Part shown: positions 23,234 through 34,606 of the stretch, piece after piece
Numbering within the stretch: position 1 is the stretch's first letter
How the letters are laid out: every line of letters begins with the position of its first letter
Source: Protopterus annectens
Taxonomy: Eukaryota; Chordata; Ceratodontiformes; Protopteridae
DNA: 64,000 bases
NCBI RefSeq assembly: GCF_019279795.1
Contig: NC_056734.1
Coordinates: 4,205,369-4,269,368 of the forward strand
Reading direction: 5' to 3'
Program-made: the position numbers and the translations under genes
Notes under the pieces: generated by a model
Databases searched by the model: none
Told to the model about the DNA's origin: nothing
The model's input: the letters and a program-made list of their open reading frames with translations, nothing else

Positions 23234-23235
<2 letters not shown>
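22318..23235 (-). mobile_element. 5'-truncated non-LTR LINE (RT C-terminus and 3' end)
   Basis: Minus-strand frames at 23291-23007 and 22994-22707 form one interrupted RT tail. The first has 'LTSTLFYASAIYTNL' and the second 'RIWNKLPNTL' with 'FKKHLRDHL', the conserved end of many LINE ORF2 proteins (R.WN.LP...... FK..L). A short 3' UTR ends in (TAAA)n at 22318. The catalytic YxDD region is missing, so the copy is dead. Clade not assigned; CR1/L2/Jockey-like groups all have this tail. A fragment of the same family is at 6036-6132. Confidence 0.75.

Positions 23236-23288
<53 letters not shown>
23236..23288. repeat. (TA)n microsatellite
   Basis: About 26 AT units at the 5' truncation edge of the LINE. 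Confidence 0.95.
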
Positions 23289-23293
<5 letters not shown>

Positions 23294-23892
23294 TTGGGTT
23301 TGAAAGCAGCTTATCATCAAAACTTTTCTTCCAAAAGCTTATCAGTCAACAATGTAAGAGTTTTTTTCATAAAGATGAATGTAAAAATACTCAAAATACC
23401 AATCAAAAGAAAGATCTTTTCAATTTGGGAATAACTGTTTTTCCATGTAGGTGAAACATTTACTTGCATGAGCTATGGTTTTGCATTCATGTCTTTACTT
23501 TTGGCTTGATATTACAAATATAATGTATTGGGCTAATATTTTCTTGTAAAACTTACTCACATATTGTATGAGTTAAAAAAATATACAGCATTGGAACTCA
23601 TTTAAATTCATAAATGAAGATTGCTGTCTATTTGTCCACTCAATCAAAGCACTATTTTTTCACTTCTTCTTGTGGCAATATTATTATAATAGAGATCTTG
23701 ACAAAGCATGAACTATAGTTTTCCATTCCTAAGAAACTTATTGCTTCCTTTGCATTTATAGGAGGTACAATATTGTGTGATGCCGTAGCTTCACGTAGCT
23801 TAGGTGTCATCTTTCCTAAGCTCGTAGACCATAAAGCTAAAATAAAATAAACTAATATGTCTAGCACATAGAAAATCCAACTTTAATAAGTA

Positions 23893-23940
23893 CAGGTTAA
23901 GTGTTTTGTCTTACTGTGTGTTAAGGCATCATCAGAACCA
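23893..23940 (-). ncRNA. Hammerhead-like motif in left inverted end
   Basis: Minus strand: 'GGTT' then CTGATGA, a stem of CCTTA..TAAG-type with loop, then 'ACAAAAC' where GAAA is expected, then 'ACTTAACC'. Helix I (GGTT/AACC) and the first core strand are intact, but the second core strand is mutated, so this copy is probably inactive. Confidence 0.45.
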
Positions 23941-24821
23941 TTAAACAATAAAAGGAAGCACAAAATGTGCCTCCCTTGGCCCTTTATTTGATTTTGTCAT
24001 ACAACACTCCAGAATAATTGCTCCGAATAAAGTCACATTGGTGACATCTCCCGCAACACATAGTCACCGGAAATGTGTTGTAAGTTTCAGGAAGCGGTCT
24101 TTCCAAAAGGTCTTTATTATTATGTTTTCTTTTGTACGTATGTAGCTCGCACTGTATTTCATTGTAAAAGTAATACACTGTAGTTTTCCATTACACCACA
24201 AGGTGGAGCTCCTTTTCAGGGATATAAAAGACAAATTCGAAAGTGAAAAAGGAGACTGGATATACTAGTTGAAGGAGGGAAGACTGAAACTGGTAGCTGC
24301 AGGGAAAAGGGGCCTTTCAGCATGACTGGGTTTTCTTTCCTAGTGCTTTGGGACAGGGAAGTGAAATAGCAGATTGTGTATGTCTTTTGCTGAAATCCTG
24401 GATGATGGTATTTTGTGGAATCAGGAGAGAAGTCTGAAACCAGTAGTTCCATGCTTGCATATGATTCAGCAAAAAAAGGAGTTCTTTGGGCCTAGTACAG
24501 AGAAGCCATAGATGATTACCAGAGTACTGGCAGGTGATTTTTCTACTTTTCTCATCAGAGGAACCATGGTGCCTGGTAACTAGGATATTCTCGACGGAGT
24601 GGTGAGAGGCTCTGGCCATCGTTTTATATTTTTATAAGATTGTGGATTCCCCCCTAAATGCTTTGCGGATTACAAATAACTGGGATTCATATGAGCTCCA
24701 ACTTGGGCCCCATCATGCCGGCAGCAAGACTGTAAGTAGTCACTGGCCAGTGAACAGGGTATAATAGTGTGTTTCATAGTTGGTCTGATTAGAATTTATT
24801 AGGGGGTTGAGGGTGTTAGTA

Positions 24822-25075
24822 CTGCTCAATGACATTGCATTTCTTATATTTGTATTATTGCATTATAAATCTTCATTGTTCAGTGACATTGCATTTTGCT
24901 CGTGTTAGTACTGCTGCCTTCAAGAATTTTGCTGCTCAATGACATTGGATTTTCTCATATTTGTATTGCTGTATTATAACTCTTGTATTGCTTAATGACA
25001 TTGTATTTTCCCATGTTTGTATTGCTGCAATATAAAGATGTGCTGCTCATTGATATTGCCTTCTTTGTGCATGTT
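24822..25075 (+). repeat. ~60-bp minisatellite, about 4-5 copies
   Basis: Repeats of 'ctcaatgacattg' + 'catttctcatatttgtatt'-like + 'ctgcattataa' blocks, seen at about 24825, 24881, 24935, 24985 and 25045. Diverged, unequal spacing. It lies within the PLE derivative between the two endonuclease pieces. Confidence 0.65.
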
Positions 25076-25379
25076 TGAATGTCAAGACCTTTTTCTGTTG
25101 ACTTCTGGGAAAGAGGGTGACTGTATGTTTTCATTGCATGCGTATCTCACCTTGCCTTATTGCTAACTAGTGCACTGTTGAAATAATTTGTTTATGGTTG
25201 TGCTATTGCCTTTTAAACTAGATGTGTCAAATAGAATAAAATCTGTCATTCTTGCCACCTTGGTGGGTTGAGCCTATAGGGGTGTCACCAGAGTCAGGTA
25301 GGGAGGAATCCATATCTACGTCAGCTACACCTGCAGGTGCACTACACGTAAAAACAGGACTGTCCTTGAATAAAGATTT

Positions 25380-25757
25380 GGTGGACTCATCACATTTTTC
25401 TGTTATTCATAAAGAGTGGTTTACCTTGCATTTTGTGTCCAGTGCCAGGCATTCTATGTTGGTAAAACCAATAATGGTCTTAATCGTAGAATTTACCAAC
25501 ACCTGTACAGTGTGCAAAGTCTAATAATAAAAGTGCCCTTGCAAGACACTCTTTAGTTTGTCAGGGCTTTGTCAAGTATATTTTTTTTTTGTTTTGGAAC
25601 AGGTATCACCTGTCAATTTCACTGGCGGTTGGAAAAACACTTTAATGCAACACAGAATGTTTTGGCAGCTTTATTTGGATGCCACCACATTTCCTGGAAT
25701 TAATGAAGCTATTTTCATTTTTAGTAAATTGAAGAGGAGAGCTAATGTTTTGAAATA
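25380..25757 (+). pseudogene. GIY-YIG endonuclease fragment of a PLE
   Basis: Frame-shifted remnant. 'FYVGKTNNGLNRRIYQH' is read from about 25453 (the YVG of GIY-YIG, then the conserved Arg and His-bearing helix). Residues further on, in the open frame 25558-25758, could be the variable C-terminus. At least one frame change separates it from the upstream open frame starting at 25252. Family role: nicks target DNA to prime reverse transcription. Confidence 0.65.
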
Positions 25758-25962
25758 GGTATGTAGTGGTAATATTTTAATACTAAGTTTCTTATTCTGT
25801 TCTTTATTTAGTATGTCTTGATTTCAGTGTTGTGTTTTTTTTGTAAATAAAAAAGTATGGTTGATTTTTATTGTTGTTTTAACATGTTTGTACATGATTG
25901 GTTTGTTAGGGGGTGTGTTTGTTATGGTGTGGTTATTTAAAGTGGTTCCTTTTATTATTTAA

Positions 25963-26011
25963 TGGTTCTGATGATGTCTTAACGCATAATAAGATGAAAG
26001 TGCTTAACCTG
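25963..26011 (+). ncRNA. Hammerhead-like ribozyme in right inverted end
   Basis: 'GGTT', CTGATGA, one extra T, a six-pair helix II GTCTTA/TAAGAT around a short loop, GAAA, a GTGC loop closed by A-U, T at the cleavage site, then 'AACC'. Both helix I strands (GGTT/AACC) and both core strands are intact, better preserved than the left-end copy. Confidence 0.6.
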
Positions 26012-26129
26012 TATTTATTAAAGTTGGATTTTCAGTGTGCTAGACATCTTGGTTTGTTATTTTATTTTAGTTTTTTTTGTTATCCAAGACTGGGTGGTTC
26101 GTTTTATTATTTTAGACCATAAAGCTGTA

Positions 26130-26880
26130 ATACTTAAGTTCATAGTTCATAGATAAGTACTAGGCAATCCATCTGCAGACCATTACAAGCCTAGCCAAAA
26201 CCCCCTATTCAGAAGTTCCCCTTTTACAAGGAGGGCAAGACAAGATAAAGTGGGGAGAACTTGAGGTTGCCCATCGAATTATTTAGGCTTATTGTGAAGG
26301 TGGCAAGGGTGCTACTCTGCTTGACATGTAGTGGAAGGTTGTTCCAGAGGTGAGGGATGGATTTGGATGTGAATCCATCATGCCATGTCTTATTTATCTG
26401 TTGAAGAAAGTTTACTTCCTTTAACTAGGTATTTGAGGTACCATTTCTTCTGTGAGGGGAATATCAGGTCAAAGAGGGTTAGATTTTTCGTGGCTTGAAA
26501 GGCTAGACAAAGATCTCCATGGGAAAGTCTATGAAACTGAGTACAGAGGGCTGACAGTCTGTCCTGATATCTAACATTTTTGAGGCTGCTCGCTGATCAT
26601 TTCAGTTATGAATTCCTAAGGTCTGTCAAGTTGAGTGTCATGTTCAGATAAATACATGCTGAATAGTGCATTAGACTCAGAAATGAGTTTGATGTGATAC
26701 AAGTAAAGAGGAATTAAAACTTCTCTGTATCCTGCAGGAAAGTCTTTGAAAATTAGATGAGCCATACAGAAGGTCTTCTGAACTATAGTGGAGATATGAT
26801 GGTCAAACAATAAGGAATAATTAACAAGAGTTCCTAGATTCCACAGAACAGTATTTGATTGGAAGGGTGTGTTGCCTATA
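26130..26880 (-). mobile_element. CR1 LINE 3' fragment (dead)
   Basis: At 26135-26200 the plus strand has 'ttcatagttcata', 'tactaggcaatcc' and 'caagcctagcc', the same order as the 3' end of the CR1 at 36823-36890. The minus-strand peptide at 26810-26616 includes 'VQKTFCMAHLIFKDF', matching 'VRKTFYIAHLIMKGF' of the 37.5-kb CR1. It is thus the C-terminal RT region plus 3' UTR. 5' truncated; right edge approximate. Confidence 0.75.
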
Positions 26881-27170
26881 TGCTGTGTGACAGTGTTTTG
26901 CTTACTAAAATGAATTATGCTACATATTATATATCAAATTCAGATTTGTCCTTGAATAACATTAAAACAATTTGTCTTAATCTTTATAGAGCTGATTTTT
27001 ATGCTTCATTTTTTTCTCTTCATATATTACTATGTCATCAAAGTACATTTTAATATTTGGAATTCCTTATACTTCTGTGTGAATCACTTTTATAATATAT
27101 TTCAGCACAAAAACTTATACGAAATGCTAATTATTATACCTTGTCAGGCCTGTATACATTCATAGACTAA
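26881..27170. other. Intergenic
   Basis: No feature recognised. Confidence 0.5.
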
Positions 27171-27184
27171 CAACCTCAGGTGGC

Positions 27185-27460
27185 CTTTTTAAGCCTAGCC
27201 GTGCTTCCCAAGGTGAGAACAAAGCCCCGCACCTTGTATTTATGAGGTAAACATCTTAGCCATTATACCAATCCCCAATCCTGTAAATGTTTCCACTGAG
27301 TGGTCGTGTGCAAGTCACATCTGTTGGATAAGCCAGTCCTGCCTATCACTTTAGTCAGACACACTCATACTAGTTAGACATTGCTGGATTTGAACAACTG
27401 CCTGTCTAAGCTCACACTCTGTCGCACCATTTGTTAGCCACTCACACCACTGGAAAGGTC
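27185..27460 (-). repeat. Two tRNA-like segments
   Basis: Minus strand of about 27285-27190 has 'GGTATAATGGCTAAGATG' (A-box-like) with a weak downstream B box. Minus strand of 27455-27375 has 'GAGTGGCTAACAAATGG' (A-box-like) and 'GTTCAAATCC' (B box). Likely tRNA-derived SINE heads; no clear tails seen. Confidence 0.45.
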
Positions 27461-27601
27461 TTTGTGAGGAAAAAGGTTATTATTCTTTAACTCATTGGAT
27501 TTAACTTATATTAGTGGTATCCTAATTTAAATTTCTAGTTTAGTAAATACACAAAAACATTTAATTGTATGATGATGTCACCGTTCATGGACAGTTTGTG
27601 C

Positions 27602-27606
<5 letters not shown>

Positions 27607-27668
<62 letters not shown>
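27607..27668. repeat. (TG)n microsatellite
   Basis: About 31 uninterrupted TG units. Frames through it are low-complexity and not genes. Confidence 0.97.
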
Positions 27669-27669
<1 letters not shown>

Positions 27670-28049
27670 TTTTGTCTTCATGTTGCTTTATTACTTTCTG
27701 CATGTCTGTAACATTAGAGGAGTGGTTATAAGTCATACTCCTGCAGTATGAGGTGTACATTATTCAGGAATGTCCATTGTTCTATTTTCTGATGAAAGTG
27801 AGATGCTAACCCATGTTGATGCTGTGCTACTAGTTTTAGAATTATGTTTATATATAATTTTTCTTCAGAAGTACTTCAATTTTTTCTACATCAAAATATA
27901 CATTTGCAGTCTGCTGCTTATATGTAATATGTTTACTAACTGATTGAAACAAAGTTATTTCACTATTAGACAACTCTTTAACAATTAACCAGTGATGAGG
28001 GAAATTGTAATTCAGAGACATGTTAGTTACAATGTTAAAAGACTACCAT

Positions 28050-28325
28050 GTGTGCAAATCAACACTTTTGTGTGGTAAGCATTCCTGTCAAATGTACAGA
28101 TTTTCGCAGAGTGTCCAGAGTTTTGCCTCATATTTTTGGTCCATTTTTCATAAAGTTGTGGTTTTCTGGTAAATTAGTGGCAACAAATTTAAGACTGAAG
28201 TTCAAAAATAAAGACAGACATTTGAGTTTCAGACTTCTAAGTTTGTAAGAGCAATATTTAAAAAATTGTCTCTATTTTTAGGCCTTTTTCCCACTTTTAT
28301 TAATGGCTTTGTTACACATGCATAC
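28050..28325 (-). repeat. Dispersed repeat, unnamed family X (copy 3, inverted)
   Basis: The reverse complement of 28225-28325 ('aaagccattaataaaagtggg' region, 'gagacaatttt', 'aatattgctcttacaaac') matches 4035-4105. Upstream, 28195-28225 matches the 'caaatgtctg' block of copy 1. Edges approximate. Confidence 0.55.
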
Positions 28326-28391
28326 ACACACATGTACCATACCTATCCCCTAGCTAGCCACACTACTGTGACCATCCATAAAGACACACAT

Positions 28392-29383
<992 letters not shown>

Positions 29384-29398
29384 AGTTGTACAATTTCA

Positions 29399-30465
29399 AT
29401 AGTCAAATAAAACTGCTCACACCAATATAGGAGCACTTGTCACAGCCAGACAGTAAATTAGTAGAACAAACACAAGTGCATCCACACGGAGAAGGCACTG
29501 AAGTCACTGAAAGTACTCACATAGTCAAATGATGAAACCAGTTCAAGTGAGACGAAATAATATGAAAATTCCTCTTTATTCCATACATAAAACCACAAAG
29601 AATAAGCACTTTCGCGTAGCTGTAGTACGCTTCATCAGATTCTGTTACAAGCTCTGTTATTTCAGTTTATATAGTCAAGCATTGTATTCAATTAGTATAA
29701 TTAATTAATTAGAGATGGCTTAACTTAAGACAACCTCTTATTTCAGTTAAAGGGCTATGTATTCATTTTTGTAAATAGATTCATTCAAATACAAAATTAT
29801 ATACATATATATCCTAAATCAAATCAGAATGTTGCGTACATCTGTATAAATGTATTTCATAAAAAACATAACACTACCTTAACATACATAAACTAATCAC
29901 ATAAAAACTTTCTAGACTGTATTATCTTACTCATCTTCCAGTATTTCAGAATCATGGAACCTTCATCAAATAAAACCACATATTGTTTACATCTTAATAT
30001 AATATACATTAAAGTGCATAGTGCAAGTCTATATATGGTATAATACTGTATAATATGATCTAATAAATCAATATATGTATATATAAAACTAACAATACTA
30101 TCAATTGGCTAATAAAATATATGAAAATGGTAATATATAAAAACATGTATATAAAAATATATAAAAATGCATGATATCTATATTTTAACATCTGCATTAC
30201 GTCTGCATTATCTACGATGTTTTAAAACCGGCTTCAAAGGGACATATTGATTTAAGCCCGGAGGGTGGTGTGCTCTTAGTTTTAATATCCATTCTAGTTC
30301 CCTTTGTTCCAAAAGGTTCACAGAATCACCCCCTCTTTCATTTTTATTTACAATTTGCAAGACCCTAAATTTAAAGTTATGACTATTAAATTGAATCACA
30401 TGTTTTGCTAATGCATTGAGTTCATTATTCTTTTTAATATCATATGCATGATTGTAAATTCTTTT
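29399..30465 (-). repeat. PLE pseudo-LTR, left copy
   Basis: Direct repeat of 33531-34608, starting 'atagtcaaataaaactgctc'. It includes the terminator side and last codons of the ORF, AT-rich 3' UTR and a hammerhead-like motif. It lacks a 9-bp 'accattcaa'-like insert that the right copy has near 33848. Confidence 0.9.
29597..29648 (-). ncRNA. Hammerhead-like ribozyme, left pseudo-LTR
   Basis: Minus strand: helix I 'ACAGAAT' pairs with 'ATTCTTTGT' (five pairs, a bulged T, then three). The core strands are CTGATGA and GAAA. Helix II is GCGTA/TACGC with a seven-base loop. Helix III is a minimal A-U pair closing a four-base loop (GTGC here), and a T sits at the cleavage position after C-T. Very short helix III is known for hammerheads of Penelope-like elements. 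One extra A lies between CTGATGA and helix II. Confidence 0.7.
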
Positions 30466-33400
30466 CTTTAATTCTCTTTTTGTGAGTCCCACATAAAATG
30501 CAGAACAACATTCACAGGTGGCTAAATAAATAATGTTGCATGTATTACAAGATGCAAAAAATCTAGGAGTGAATGAGTAACTCAAGACAGGGTGAGTAAA
30601 TACCTGTGTCCCTGTAATATATTTACATATATTACAATTATAACACGGAAATGTTCCAAGTTTACTACTGATCTGAGTGCCTATTGTTCCATTGCTGCTA
30701 TGTGTAGTACATAGCAGTCTTTTTAGATTCTTGCTATTTCGATATGTGAAGCTAGGAGTTTGGCCTACTAATTCTAATGTCTTGCTATCTATAGTTAAAA
30801 TTTGCCAATGGCTACTAATAATTTCTTTGATTACTCTATTGTCATTGGTATAAGTAGTGACAAAATGTATTTTTTCATCATATCTCATAGTCTGTTTCTT
30901 ATATTTGATAGAGTTAGTCTTCACCATCTCTAATGTATTTGTTGTATTTGTAGCTCTCTTCACTTGATTCCTAATTTCTTTCACTAATACCTTGTTGTAA
31001 CCCCTCTGTATAAATAGATTTTCTAGCTTATCTGCCTGTAATGTAAAATCTAGATCTTCTTCACATATTCTATCTAGCCTACAAAACTGACTTTTTAAGA
31101 TACCCTTGAACACGTGTCTTGGGTGCATACTGTCGTACCTGAGGAGTGTGTTCTTCCAACATTCCTTCCTGTGTAACGTAGACCTAATCTTCCCATTTTT
31201 AATACTTAAATTTACATCCAAAAAGTTCACCTCTGTATCAGATGCTTCCATGGTGAATTTTAAAAAACTTGATGTACTTTCAAGATGACATAAAAATCTC
31301 TTAAACTCTACCATTGTGCCCTCCCACACAATCAGTATGTCATCTACGAACCTAGCATATAAAAGAACCTTCTTATATAATTCATTTGTAAACAAACATT
31401 CTCTCTCCCAGTGGTTAACCACTAAATTAGCGTATGTGTTAGCGCAGGGTGTTCCCATTGCAACACCCCACTTTTGTAAATATATTTGTCCTAAAAAGGA
31501 AAACGCATTGTTGGAGAGGACAAGTTCTAATAATTGACAAATTAATGTTACTTTGTTGACATTCATTTCAGGAAAAAATTGTAGTAGTTCTCTTATAGCT
31601 TGTATTCCCTCCTCATTTGGGATACATGTAAATAAATTTCGTACATCTAATGTCACCAAGATATGGGTACCTTGTCGTAAATCAACCTTTAGCTGATTTA
31701 TTAAATCCAACAGGTCATAAGTATTCTTTAAAATGGTGGGAATCTTATTCACTATGGTCCTCAAAGTTTTTTCTAAAAAGATTGATATATTCTGTGTAGC
31801 CCATCCCTCACCATCTACAATGGGTCTCAAGGGTGGTGGAAGTATATCTTTGTGCATTTTAGGTAAGGCTTTTATAACTGGTACTTTAGGATATTCAATG
31901 ACAAAAAAATCATATAATTCCTTATCTATCTGATAGCACATTAGCAGGTCATATAACTCATCATTTATTTTTTTCAACATATTTAGAAACTTTTCATAAG
32001 TAATCATAATATATGTCTCTTGGTCCCCTAGCACCTGTAACATAGAGGAGATGTAATCTTCAGTGTTAAATAACACTAAACCACCTCCTTTGTCTGCAGG
32101 TCTAATTGTTATGGAAGACTCATTCACTAATTTCTTCAAAGATAATCTTTCATCAGTATTCATATTAAAGAATAAACACTTTCTTTTCCCTTCAAAGAAA
32201 TATTTATAAAAACTAATTTCAATTGATTTGATAAAACCTTCTATGTGGGTCGTGGGGGGGGGGGGGGTAAACGTGCTTTTTTGTTTAAAACATGTAAATT
32301 CATCATTACTGCCTGAATCACAGCTCTTATTGCCATAAAAAAACAGTTTCAAAGCTAGCATATGACCAAACATCCTCAAATCAATTAGTAAGCTTTCTAG
32401 CTTACTTGTTTGTGATGGTATAAATGTCAAGCCTCTATTTAAGAGGCTAACATCAGATTCAGTCAATATAAATGCAGATAAATTAAAAAATAAGTTAATT
32501 ACTGTCTCTGGCGACGTCTCTGTGGCATATTCTCTCCTGAGAATTTCCTCTTTCTCCTGTTCCAACTCCTGGACCGTTCTCTTTGCAGCAGGGGCTTCCG
32601 TACTGCATATGGTAAAAAAAGCTGTCGAGGTGTTACTGTTTTTCGGTATAGCCCCACTGTTTCCTATACTTGCTTTGTTCTTATCTGCTTCCTGATTTGG
32701 CAAAGGTGTGGAAGCAGTTGCTAACCTTTCAACAGTATCTGGTGGCGTGACAAAAGCATTGTCAGAAATGTTAATAAGTGAATTGTTCTCTTTAGACCTA
32801 GTCAAACAAGGAGCATTTTCATTAGTAACTAACATAGTATCCAGCTGGTTCGTTGCCTTCTCTCCCATCCTCATTCTGGCATTCTCATTCACGTTACGTG
32901 GCCAAACAAACACGTTCCCTTCCAAAAAATTGCGATGATCTCGTTGTAACTTGCGATGTTTAGTTAACTGTAGTTTGTTGCCATAGGACTCAATTTGTAC
33001 ATATAAGTCCTCTAGTCTCTGAATGCAAGGTTCAGTGTTAAACAACTGCCGTATGTCTTTATTTAGTTTAGTTACATTTTTCAGTATTTCTTGTTCCAAG
33101 GGCAAAAAATGATCTATTACAAGTTGCATATACTTGCGACTAGTGTCCAAATTTATTTCTTGCCATTTTCTCAGTAATTCGGGTTGACTTTCCCCATACG
33201 TCGGCATGCATAGGACTCTCATGCCCCTGGGGACTATGCTGAAATGTATGCACACTTCTAAGTGTTTGCGTTGCCATACATATCTCTGCATTCTATATAA
33301 CTCATTTTCTAACTGCTTAAACAAAGTGTTGAAGTGTTCAATATCAGCAACGTCAATATTCAAGTTCCTAGAATTAGGCATTGCTAGATCCAGCGTCAAT

Positions 33401-33495
33401 AAAGGGTTTGTTTGATTTTTGGTGATATTTAACCATCTTTCATTACTTCCCCTCAATTCTGGATTATAGTCCAATTCTACTTGTAAATTTGCCAT
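30208..33495 (-). CDS. Penelope-like polyprotein: reverse transcriptase + GIY-YIG endonuclease, 1,095 aa
   Basis: An uninterrupted frame from ATG at 33495 to a stop at 30208. Residues 1-200 are helical/coiled-coil-like; 205-320 are a low-complexity linker. The RT spans about 455-775: 'IRPADKGGGLVLF' at 464-476, 'PKMHKDILPPPLRPIV' at 545-560 and motif A 'LDVRNLFTCIP' at 616-626 (Asp617). Motif B 'MGTPCANTYANL' is at 680-691, and motif C 'FVDD' at 716-719 has both catalytic Asp. A Cys cluster 'CYNCNIC' at 951-957 precedes the GIY-YIG domain: 'IIYLATC' 988-994, 'FYVGLT' 1000-1005, 'KKRIYNH' 1010-1016, and 'GLNQ' at 1080-1083, which holds the expected terminal Asn. Role in the family: nick target DNA and copy the element's RNA there. 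All key residues are present, so it could be active. A long G-run on the plus strand near 32257-32268 encodes prolines (411-414) and is a slippage risk. The ATG lies 36 bp from the upstream pseudo-LTR. Confidence 0.95.
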   Translation of the reverse strand: MANLQVELDYNPELRGSNERWLNITKNQTNPLLTLDLAMPNSRNLNIDVADIEHFNTLFKQLENELYRMQRYVWQRKHLEVCIHFSIVPRGMRVLCMPTYGESQPELLRKWQEINLDTSRKYMQLVIDHFLPLEQEILKNVTKLNKDIRQLFNTEPCIQRLEDLYVQIESYGNKLQLTKHRKLQRDHRNFLEGNVFVWPRNVNENARMRMGEKATNQLDTMLVTNENAPCLTRSKENNSLINISDNAFVTPPDTVERLATASTPLPNQEADKNKASIGNSGAIPKNSNTSTAFFTICSTEAPAAKRTVQELEQEKEEILRREYATETSPETVINLFFNLSAFILTESDVSLLNRGLTFIPSQTSKLESLLIDLRMFGHMLALKLFFYGNKSCDSGSNDEFTCFKQKSTFTPPPPTTHIEGFIKSIEISFYKYFFEGKRKCLFFNMNTDERLSLKKLVNESSITIRPADKGGGLVLFNTEDYISSMLQVLGDQETYIMITYEKFLNMLKKINDELYDLLMCYQIDKELYDFFVIEYPKVPVIKALPKMHKDILPPPLRPIVDGEGWATQNISIFLEKTLRTIVNKIPTILKNTYDLLDLINQLKVDLRQGTHILVTLDVRNLFTCIPNEEGIQAIRELLQFFPEMNVNKVTLICQLLELVLSNNAFSFLGQIYLQKWGVAMGTPCANTYANLVVNHWERECLFTNELYKKVLLYARFVDDILIVWEGTMVEFKRFLCHLESTSSFLKFTMEASDTEVNFLDVNLSIKNGKIRSTLHRKECWKNTLLRYDSMHPRHVFKGILKSQFCRLDRICEEDLDFTLQADKLENLFIQRGYNKVLVKEIRNQVKRATNTTNTLEMVKTNSIKYKKQTMRYDEKIHFVTTYTNDNRVIKEIISSHWQILTIDSKTLELVGQTPSFTYRNSKNLKRLLCTTHSSNGTIGTQISSKLGTFPCYNCNICKYITGTQVFTHPVLSYSFTPRFFASCNTCNIIYLATCECCSAFYVGLTKRELKKRIYNHAYDIKKNNELNALAKHVIQFNSHNFKFRVLQIVNKNERGGDSVNLLEQRELEWILKLRAHHPPGLNQYVPLKPVLKHRR

Positions 33496-33727
33496 CCCGT
33501 GTGGTGAGGCAGTTACAAAAAGTTAAAACAATAGTCAAATAAAACTGCTCACACCAATATAGGAGCACTTGTCACAGCCAGACAGTAAATTAGTAGAACA
33601 AACACAAGTGCATCCACACGGAGAAGGCACTGAAGTCACTGAAAGTGCTCATACAGTCAAATGATGAAACCAGTTCAAGTGAGACGAAATAATACGAAAA
33701 TTCCTCTTTATTCCATACATAAAACCA

Positions 33728-33779
33728 CAAAGAATAAGCGCTTTCGCGTAGCTGTAGTACGCTTCATCAGATTCTGTTA
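33728..33779 (-). ncRNA. Hammerhead-like ribozyme, right pseudo-LTR
   Basis: Same fold as the copy at 29597-29648, with a GCGC rather than GTGC helix III loop. Located upstream of the ORF, where self-cleavage could define the 5' end of the RNA. Confidence 0.7.
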
Positions 33780-34351
33780 CAAGCTCTGTTATTTCAGTTT
33801 ATATAGTCAAGCATTGTATTCAATTAGTATAATTAATTAATTAGAGAACCATTCAATGGCTTAACTTAAGACAACCTCTTATTTCAGTTAAAGGGCTATG
33901 TATTCATTTTTGTAAATAGATTCATTCAAATACAAAATTATATACATATATATCCTAAATCAAATCAGAATGTTGCGTACATCTGTATAAATGTATTTCA
34001 TAAAAAAACATAACACTATCTTAACATACATAAACTAATCACATAAAAACTTTCTAGACTGTATTATCTTACTCATCTTCCAGTATTTCAGAATCATGGA
34101 ACCATCATCAAATAAAACCACATATTGTTTACATCTTAATATAATATACATTAAAGTGCATAGCACAAGTCTATATATGGTATAATACTGTATAATATGA
34201 TCTAATAAATCAATATATGTATATATATAAAACTAACAATACTATCAATTGGTTAATAAAATATATGAAAATGGTAATATATAAAAACATGTATATAAAA
34301 ATATATAAAAATGCATGATATCTATATTTTAACATCTGCATTACGTCTGCA

Positions 34352-34543
34352 TTATCTACGATGTTTTAAAACCGGCTTCAAAGGGACATATTGATTTAAG
34401 CCCGGAGGGTGGTGTGCTCTTAGTTTTAATATCCATTCTAGTTCCCTTTGTTCCAAAAGGTTCACAGAATCACCCCCTCTTTCATTTTTATTTACAATTT
34501 GCAAGACCCTAAATTTAAAGTTATGACTATTAAATTGAATCAC
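34352..34543 (-). pseudogene. Duplicated C-terminal 63 codons of the PLE ORF
   Basis: Identical in amino acids to the last 62 residues of the full ORF plus a start-like Met (Val in the parent). It contains 'LLEQRELEW' and the terminal 'GLNQ'. It is part of the right pseudo-LTR, not an independent gene. Confidence 0.9.
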
Positions 34544-34606
34544 ATGCTTTGCTAATGCATTGAGTTCATTATTCTTTTTAATATCATATGCATGATTGTA
34601 AATTCT

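Larger units (their letters stand above)
21660..23440 (+). repeat. ~458-bp tandem duplication, second copy split by a LINE
   Basis: Copy 1 (about 21660-22117) and copy 2 (from 22118) share 'tgtgacattcttag', 'aatatgcag' and 'gtgaaatcaca' blocks in order. Copy 2 stops at 22317 and resumes near 23289, where 'gcagcttatc', 'ttcataaagat' and 'aaaaatactcaaaat' match 21938-22035. The intervening sequence is the LINE at 22318-23235 plus a TA tract. Copies are roughly 80-85 % alike by eye. Confidence 0.75.
23839..26112 (+). mobile_element. Short Penelope-like derivative with inverted ends
   Basis: Bounded by an identical 14-bp direct repeat 'tagaccataaagct' at 23825-23838 and 26113-26126, a likely target duplication. 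The two ends are inverted copies of each other over ~110-130 bp: 'aatccaactttaataa' left, 'ttattaaagttggatt' right. Each carries a hammerhead-like motif pointing inwards or outwards symmetrically. Inside, a minus-strand piece at 24178-23984 has the Cys-rich 'CCGRCHQC' typical of the region before GIY-YIG. A plus-strand piece at about 25437-25525 reads 'CVQCQAFYVGKTNNGL' then 'RRIYQH', a GIY-YIG endonuclease fragment. RT is absent. A head-to-head rearranged, dead copy. Confidence 0.75.
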
